Assembly: GCA_033765345.1 (NCBI GenBank)
Contig: JANRIC010000033.1
Coordinates: 1 to 64,000 of the forward strand
DNA: 64,000 bases
DNA from: JANRIC01 sp033765345
GTDB lineage: Bacteria > Bacteroidota > Bacteroidia > Cytophagales > Microscillaceae
Direction of reading: 5' to 3'
This document shows positions 60,100 through 64,000 of the stretch, one piece after another (the stretch's first letter is position 1; every line of letters begins with the position of its first letter). The position numbers were made by a program, and so were the translations under genes. The notes below the pieces were generated by a model, which was not told the DNA's origin, did not search any database, and worked only from the letters and a program-made list of their open reading frames with translations.

Positions 60100-60990
60100 T
60101 TACTTCCTAAACCTCGCCGCTACCACTGCAGCCTTAGCCCCAGCCGAATAATCATAAAAACCAATGCCCGACTTGATGCCCAGATGCCCAGCTTCTACCA
60201 TATTGACCAAAAGCGGGCAAGGGGCGTATTTAGGCTGCCCAAAACCTTGGTGCAATACATACAAAATATTCAGGCAAATATCCAAACCCACAAAATCAGC
60301 CAATTGCAAAGGACCCATTGGATGCGCCATGCCCAATTTCATCACGGTATCTATTTCTTCTACACCGGCTACGCCTTCAAAAAGTGTATAAAAAGCCTCA
60401 TTCAGCATGGGCATCAGAATACGATTAGACACAAAACCCGGATAATCATTTACAACAGTGGGTATTTTGCCCAGTTGAGCGGATAGCACTATGATTTTTT
60501 GAGTGGTCTCCACAGAAGTAGAATACCCTGTGATGACCTCCACGAGCTTCATCACTGGTACAGGATTGAAGAAGTGCATCCCGATTATTTTATCAGGTCT
60601 TTGTGTGGTAGAAGCAATGCGCGTGATAGAAATAGAAGAAGTATTAGAAGCCAGAATCGCATCTTTGGGGCTGAACTGATCCAGATTTTTAAATATTTTG
60701 GATTTAATTTCAAAATTTTCACTGGCTGCCTCTATCACCAAATCAGCCTCTTTTACAGCTTCTTCCAGTTGGGTAAGGGTACTGATATTGGTCAGCGTCT
60801 GCGCTTTGGCGGCTTCATCCAAAATACCTTTATTGACCTGGCGATCCAGATTACTGCCGATAGTAGCCAATGCTTTTTGTAGGGCTTCGTCCGAAATATC
60901 CATCATATTGACCTTAAAGCCATTTTGTGCAAACACGTGAGCAATGCCGTTGCCCATAGTTCCTGAACCGATTACTGCAATATTTTTCAT
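60100..60990 (-). CDS. 3-hydroxybutyryl-CoA (3-hydroxyacyl-CoA) dehydrogenase
   Basis: A 296-residue NAD-dependent L-3-hydroxyacyl-CoA dehydrogenase. The Rossmann motif is IAVIGSGTMGNGIAHVFAQNG (residues 4-24, shown in part), ASNTSSISITRIA lies near 113-125 and the catalytic His near 137 in GMHFFNPVPVMKLVEVI. FVSNRILMPMLNEAF and LADFVGLDICLNIL belong to the C-terminal dimerisation domain. It oxidises 3-hydroxyacyl-CoA to 3-ketoacyl-CoA in beta-oxidation or the butyrate/polyhydroxybutyrate pathways. The last residues (GAKAAVVAARFRK) are slightly longer than usual. It may supply the thiolase step for the acyl-CoA module at 9-14 kb, but there is no direct link. Confidence 0.93.
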   Translation of the reverse strand: MKNIAVIGSGTMGNGIAHVFAQNGFKVNMMDISDEALQKALATIGSNLDRQVNKGILDEAAKAQTLTNISTLTQLEEAVKEADLVIEAASENFEIKSKIFKNLDQFSPKDAILASNTSSISITRIASTTQRPDKIIGMHFFNPVPVMKLVEVITGYSTSVETTQKIIVLSAQLGKIPTVVNDYPGFVSNRILMPMLNEAFYTLFEGVAGVEEIDTVMKLGMAHPMGPLQLADFVGLDICLNILYVLHQGFGQPKYAPCPLLVNMVEAGHLGIKSGIGFYDYSAGAKAAVVAARFRK

Positions 60991-61133
60991 AGTATTAAGT
61001 TTTATACCGTGATTTATTTGATTTTTAAAGTTGATTAACTTGATGATTTCAACATCAAAAACACTGTTTTTAACTATCCATCTGAGTAAATATTTGTACT
61101 AGCAATTATACAGATGAATTTTTAATTAACTCT

Positions 61134-61820
61134 TTATTCTGTTACAATCAATCCGTCTTTCATCACAAGAACCCGATCAATCATAGGATGCTGCTCTACC
61201 TGTGGGTCATGGGTGGTGATCAAGATGGTTTTGCCCTGGCTTTTTAAATGGGCAAAAATATCCAGAATTTGTGCCGACCTTTCAGAATCCAAGTGTGCCG
61301 TGGGTTCATCTGCCAATAAAAGTGTAGGCTCATTGACCAAAGCTCTTGCAATAGCTACCCTTTGCATTTCCCCACCGGAAAGTGTATCAATCTTATAGTC
61401 CAGGCGATGCATAATGCTTACGCTTTCTGACACAGCATGCACCATTTTTTCCGTTTTTTGGCGCGAATACCCCAGAGGGATAAGCGGCAAGGCAATATTT
61501 ACGTAAGTGCTAAAACCCGAAATCAGATTAAAATGCTGAAAAACCACCCCAATATGTTCTCTGCGAAAAGTCGTCAAAAATTTTTCAGACCAGCGCGACA
61601 CCTGCTGACCCAGACAATGATACTCTCCTGAAGTCGGCTTGGCCAAGCAGGCAAGGAGTGTAAGCAAGGTCGTTTTGCCTGACCCTGACGCTCCTTTTAA
61701 CACCGTGCAAGTATTTGGTATCACATTCAGGTCGACTCCTCTCACAGGACTTACTTCGTTGGGCTTCCCTTTGAAAAAAGTTTTGACCAATGTTTTGGTT
61801 TTGATCATGTATTCGGACAT
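61134..61820 (-). CDS. ABC transporter ATP-binding protein, LolD/MacB type
   Basis: A 228-residue ABC ATPase of the MacB/LolD/FtsE family. Walker A GASGSGKTT (residues 43-51), signature LSGGEMQRVAIARAL (about 143-157), Walker B LLLADEP and D-loop LDSE, switch His in TTHDPQVEQ. It powers lipoprotein release or macrolide-export-like mechanotransmission by partner membrane proteins, none of which is adjacent, so the permease is encoded elsewhere. The gap between this gene and nadC (93 bp) is divergent. Subfamily assignment to LolD or MacB is not possible without the permease. Confidence 0.92.
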   Translation of the reverse strand: MSEYMIKTKTLVKTFFKGKPNEVSPVRGVDLNVIPNTCTVLKGASGSGKTTLLTLLACLAKPTSGEYHCLGQQVSRWSEKFLTTFRREHIGVVFQHFNLISGFSTYVNIALPLIPLGYSRQKTEKMVHAVSESVSIMHRLDYKIDTLSGGEMQRVAIARALVNEPTLLLADEPTAHLDSERSAQILDIFAHLKSQGKTILITTHDPQVEQHPMIDRVLVMKDGLIVTE

Positions 61821-61913
61821 AATTGCAAAGATTATTTACAAAAGAAATCATCTTCTTGGGATTTTCCGGTAAATTGTCCCTAATTTATAAAGGTCTTTTC
61901 TTATTTTTGCTTC

Positions 61914-62777
61914 GTGAAAATACAATATCTAACCCCCGAAAATATCCATCACTTCATTGATCTGGCTTTACAAGAAGATGTTGGTGATGGTGATCATTCT
62001 ACCCTAGCTTCGGTTTCTGAAAATTCCGAGCGAAAAGCAAAACTACTGATCAAAGGCGAAGGAATTATCGCTGGTGTGGAAATGGCTCAATATATCTTTC
62101 AAAGAGTTGACCCAACGCTTAAAATTGAACGATTGCTCCAAGACGGAGATCGCGTAAAATACGGAGATATCGGTTTTTATGTATCTGGCAAAGCTCGGTC
62201 TATCCTCACTGCGGAGCGGCTGGTACTTAACTGTATGCAAAGAATGAGCGGAATTGCTACCCTGACCCACCAAGTAGTACAAAAGATCAAACATACCCGT
62301 GCTCAAATCCTGGATACACGCAAAACCACTCCCAACTTCCGCCTGCCCGAAAAATGGGCTGTACTCATTGGAGGAGGCAACAATCATCGTTATGGGCTTT
62401 TTGATATGATTATGCTCAAAGACAACCACATTGCCTATGCTGGAGGGATTGAAAAAGCTATCCAGGCAACCCATGTCTATTTAAAAACTATTCAAAAAGA
62501 ATTACGCATAGAAATCGAGACCCAAAATCTGATGGAATTAGAGCAAGTATTAGCCCTAGGAGGAGTAGATGTAATCATGCTTGATAATATGAGTAACGAA
62601 GACATGAAAAAAGCTGTTGAACTCGTCGGCGGAAAATACCCTCTTGAAGCCTCCGGCGGAATTACCATAGATAATATCCGTGAAGTCGCCGAAACAGGCG
62701 TAGATTATATCTCTATGGGGGCTTTGACCCATTCAGCCCCCAGTATGGACATCAGCCTCAAAGCTACCGAAGATTGA
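61914..62777 (+). CDS. nadC: Nicotinate-nucleotide diphosphorylase (carboxylating)
   Basis: A 287-residue quinolinate phosphoribosyltransferase, forming nicotinate mononucleotide from quinolinate and PRPP in de novo NAD synthesis. Key strings: ALQEDVGDGDHSTLA (about residues 17-31), DTRKTTPNFRLPEKWAVLIGGGNNHR (about 138-163, shown in part), MLKDNHIAYAGG (about 171) and ASGGITIDNI (about 243). The start is GTG 61914, giving VKIQYLTPENIHHFIDLA. The gene is divergent from the ABC ATPase. No nadA or nadB is present nearby. Confidence 0.95.
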   Translation: MKIQYLTPENIHHFIDLALQEDVGDGDHSTLASVSENSERKAKLLIKGEGIIAGVEMAQYIFQRVDPTLKIERLLQDGDRVKYGDIGFYVSGKARSILTAERLVLNCMQRMSGIATLTHQVVQKIKHTRAQILDTRKTTPNFRLPEKWAVLIGGGNNHRYGLFDMIMLKDNHIAYAGGIEKAIQATHVYLKTIQKELRIEIETQNLMELEQVLALGGVDVIMLDNMSNEDMKKAVELVGGKYPLEASGGITIDNIREVAETGVDYISMGALTHSAPSMDISLKATED

Positions 62778-62938
62778 AGATTTGCAAACCAGGGTGGTTT
62801 TAGCAAGACATAATCGTTAAACTTGATGTCAAATAGCCCAATTCAGGGCAATAAGTCATTAAAATCAAATAATTCACTGTATAAATTCTTTTATAAATCC
62901 TAGTTTAGACTTTACAATTAATTACCTTTGTTGCTTAT

Positions 62939-63427
62939 ATGATCATAAAGACTAAAAAATACCAACTCGACAACAAAACCTATCGCAAAATAGCCCTGGT
63001 CAATGTTTTTAAAAAACAATGGTGGCTTCCCACAAGTATTTTCTTGGGGATTATTGTTTTAAACCTCTTACTCAACCTAGTATACTACAATACTTGGATT
63101 TTTTATTTTGCGCCCATCTCATTGTTGCTTTATTATTTATTTTGGCTGATTCAATTTATGGGTGCTCCACATCTGGAACAGATGAAGCCTATGTTTCAAA
63201 AGCTAAGTTATGAGATCAGTGCCAAAGAAATTTTGATGAAAATCAATACCAAACAAGGTATGCAAATGAAGTGGGAAATGGTCAAAGAGGTGGAGATGCG
63301 AAAGGATGCATTTATTTTATATTTTACCAAAGCGCAGTTTATTCATTTACCTTTCCGAATCTTTACTTCGGAGAATGACATCAAACGTACCGAACTCATT
63401 CTCAAAAGAAAAGGGCTTCTCAAATAA
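62939..63427 (+). CDS. YcxB-like membrane protein
   Basis: A 162-residue protein with two adjacent membrane helices (about residues 30-46 and 52-75, LPTSIFLGIIVLNLLLNLV and WIFYFAPISLLLYYLFW). The C-terminal domain has KLSYEISAKEILMKINTKQG and the MKWEMVKEVEMRKDAFILYFTKAQFIHLPFRIF segment, typical of YcxB-like domains. The TACCTTTG octamer at 62923-62930 immediately upstream could be a -7 element, giving a nearly leaderless transcript. Function unknown. A hairpin with T-run overlaps its stop codon. Confidence 0.75.
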   Translation: MIIKTKKYQLDNKTYRKIALVNVFKKQWWLPTSIFLGIIVLNLLLNLVYYNTWIFYFAPISLLLYYLFWLIQFMGAPHLEQMKPMFQKLSYEISAKEILMKINTKQGMQMKWEMVKEVEMRKDAFILYFTKAQFIHLPFRIFTSENDIKRTELILKRKGLLK

Positions 63428-63439
63428 GCCCTTTTTTTA
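63409..63439 (+). terminator. Terminator overlapping the YcxB-like stop codon
   Basis: AAAAGGGCTT (63409-63418) pairs with AAGCCCTTTT (63426-63435) around a seven-base loop, followed by T. The stop codon TAA (63425-63427) lies in the loop and right arm. The A-rich left arm means it may also terminate the converging protease gene. Confidence 0.85.
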
Positions 63440-63482
63440 GTTTTGTGTTATATTCAACTTTGAGCAGTTTTTAAATCTGCTA

Positions 63483-64000
63483 TTATTTCCCGTCATATAC
63501 TTTGACCATAAACACAAACTTTTTTAGTAGTTTAATTTGTTCAGGTCTGCTAAGGTATTGAATTTTATTTTGATTAGAAAGAATAATAGGGTCGGTATTC
63601 TGAGTATTTGCCAGATTATCTACCAAGGTTTTTAGATAATGTGTTTTTACGGCAAAAGTAGCCCCATCTTTACTGGTATCTTTACCAGCAACAATTCCTA
63701 CCAGATATCCTCGCTCATCCATGAGCGGTCCGCCACTATTGCCAGGATTTACTGGAATGGAGATTTGATAAAGCGTTGTATCCATTAGGCTACCTCTGTA
63801 GCCTGATTTTGCACTGATAGAACCCTCTCCATACACCATATCCATTCTTGGATAGGCTAGGGTGTAAACTTGCTCTCCAAGCTCTGCCTCACCTTGGCGC
63901 AAGGTATAAGGCAATTCGGCAAACCCAATAAAACTGGTATCTGTAATTTTGAGAATAGACAAATCTTTGAGCACATCATTGTAAACTACCTCTACTTTGA
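63483..64000 (-). CDS. HtrA/Do-like serine protease, truncated by window edge
   Basis: A partial trypsin-fold S1C protease; the frame is open through the right edge of the window, so the N-terminus lies beyond it. The visible part includes DVLKDLSILKIT (catalytic Asp), PYTLRQGEAELGEQVYTLAYP, and the nucleophile motif NPGNSGGPLMDERG, then the strand YLVGIVAGKDTSKDGATFAVKTHYLKTLV. About 50 residues follow the fold without a PDZ domain, so this is a PDZ-less member rather than a classic DegP. The first codon within the visible piece is not a start. It converges with the YcxB-like gene. Confidence 0.85.
   Translation of the reverse strand, partial: KVEVVYNDVLKDLSILKITDTSFIGFAELPYTLRQGEAELGEQVYTLAYPRMDMVYGEGSISAKSGYRGSLMDTTLYQISIPVNPGNSGGPLMDERGYLVGIVAGKDTSKDGATFAVKTHYLKTLVDNLANTQNTDPIILSNQNKIQYLSRPEQIKLLKKFVFMVKVYDGK

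Noticed and set aside
59858..60151. Plus-strand small gene
   Set aside because: It is antisense to the decayed minus-strand gene and the start of the 3-hydroxyacyl-CoA dehydrogenase region, with no family features.
1..64000. tRNA, rRNA, riboswitch or insertion sequence genes
   Set aside because: Intergenic gaps were read on both strands; no cloverleaf, rRNA, known riboswitch or transposase was recognised.

Overview
The window looks like a chromosomal segment of a Bacteroidota bacterium, most likely a member of the Cytophagia. Base composition is moderately AT-rich (roughly 40% GC by eye). Two large secreted proteins end in type IX secretion (T9SS) sorting domains. There are OMP_b-brl_3/TonB-type barrels, DUF6089 barrels, an ECF sigma factor followed by a membrane-spanning barrel fusion, promoter-like TTG-N18-21-TAnnTTTG sites and the block pdxJ, CBS protein, nadK, uppS, bamA, skp. 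No tRNA or rRNA gene was recognised.

Layout. 0-2.3 kb: a lipoprotein followed by a 9-bp minisatellite, then a FabH-like ketoacyl synthase. 2.32-2.47 kb: five perfect and one near-perfect DnaA boxes, all in one orientation and spaced by about whole helical turns, a strong candidate for the chromosomal replication origin. To its right most genes run on the + strand, away from it. 2.5-8.8 kb: a TPR/LRR protein and a 1506-residue secreted sugar dehydrogenase/diheme cytochrome/carbohydrate-binding fusion ending at a strong terminator. 9.1-14.5 kb: acyl-CoA dehydrogenase, enoyl-CoA isomerase, CurA/PTGR1-like reductase, SDR and an aminoglycoside-phosphotransferase-fold kinase; together they look like a split ACAD10/11 or Lva-type pathway for 4-hydroxyacyl-CoA. 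14.6-23.4 kb: housekeeping genes (purM, pdhA, recF, dciA/DUF721, a pterin dehydratase, pdxJ, yqeY, cvpA) and an unusual sensor/lipoprotein pair.

23.8-34.8 kb: envelope biogenesis block (hydrolase, CBS, nadK, two DUF6089 barrels, uppS, bamA, three Skp genes carrying four Skp domains, then LD-carboxypeptidase). 34.8-37.3 kb: a two-gene AAA15 ATPase/TOPRIM-like cassette resembling known anti-phage pairs, next to a divergent XRE regulator. 37.4-42.4 kb: ECF sigma factor, inner-membrane/outer-membrane fusion barrel, and a TonB-receptor-like barrel. 42.7-48.1 kb: a compact four-gene operon that ends in an exported caspase-fold protease and includes a protein with 13 delta-60 repeats. 48.1-51.3 kb: MFS transporter and two SDRs.

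51.3-52.3 kb: a gene-free kilobase with a MITE-like element, a 19-bp-stem hairpin and a 12-copy tandem array of about 42 bp. 52.3-53.5 kb: glycosyltransferase. 53.8-59.5 kb: phosphonate catabolism cluster (DUF5690/MFS permease, PhnZ-like HD oxygenase, HpnW/PbfD-type FAD oxidoreductase, PhnX-like HAD), followed by an aminotransferase-fold protein that lacks the Schiff-base lysine and a small P-loop NTPase. 59.5-64 kb: a small HTH-like protein, a broken small gene, 3-hydroxyacyl-CoA dehydrogenase, an ABC ATPase, nadC, a YcxB-like protein and a HtrA-like protease cut by the window edge.
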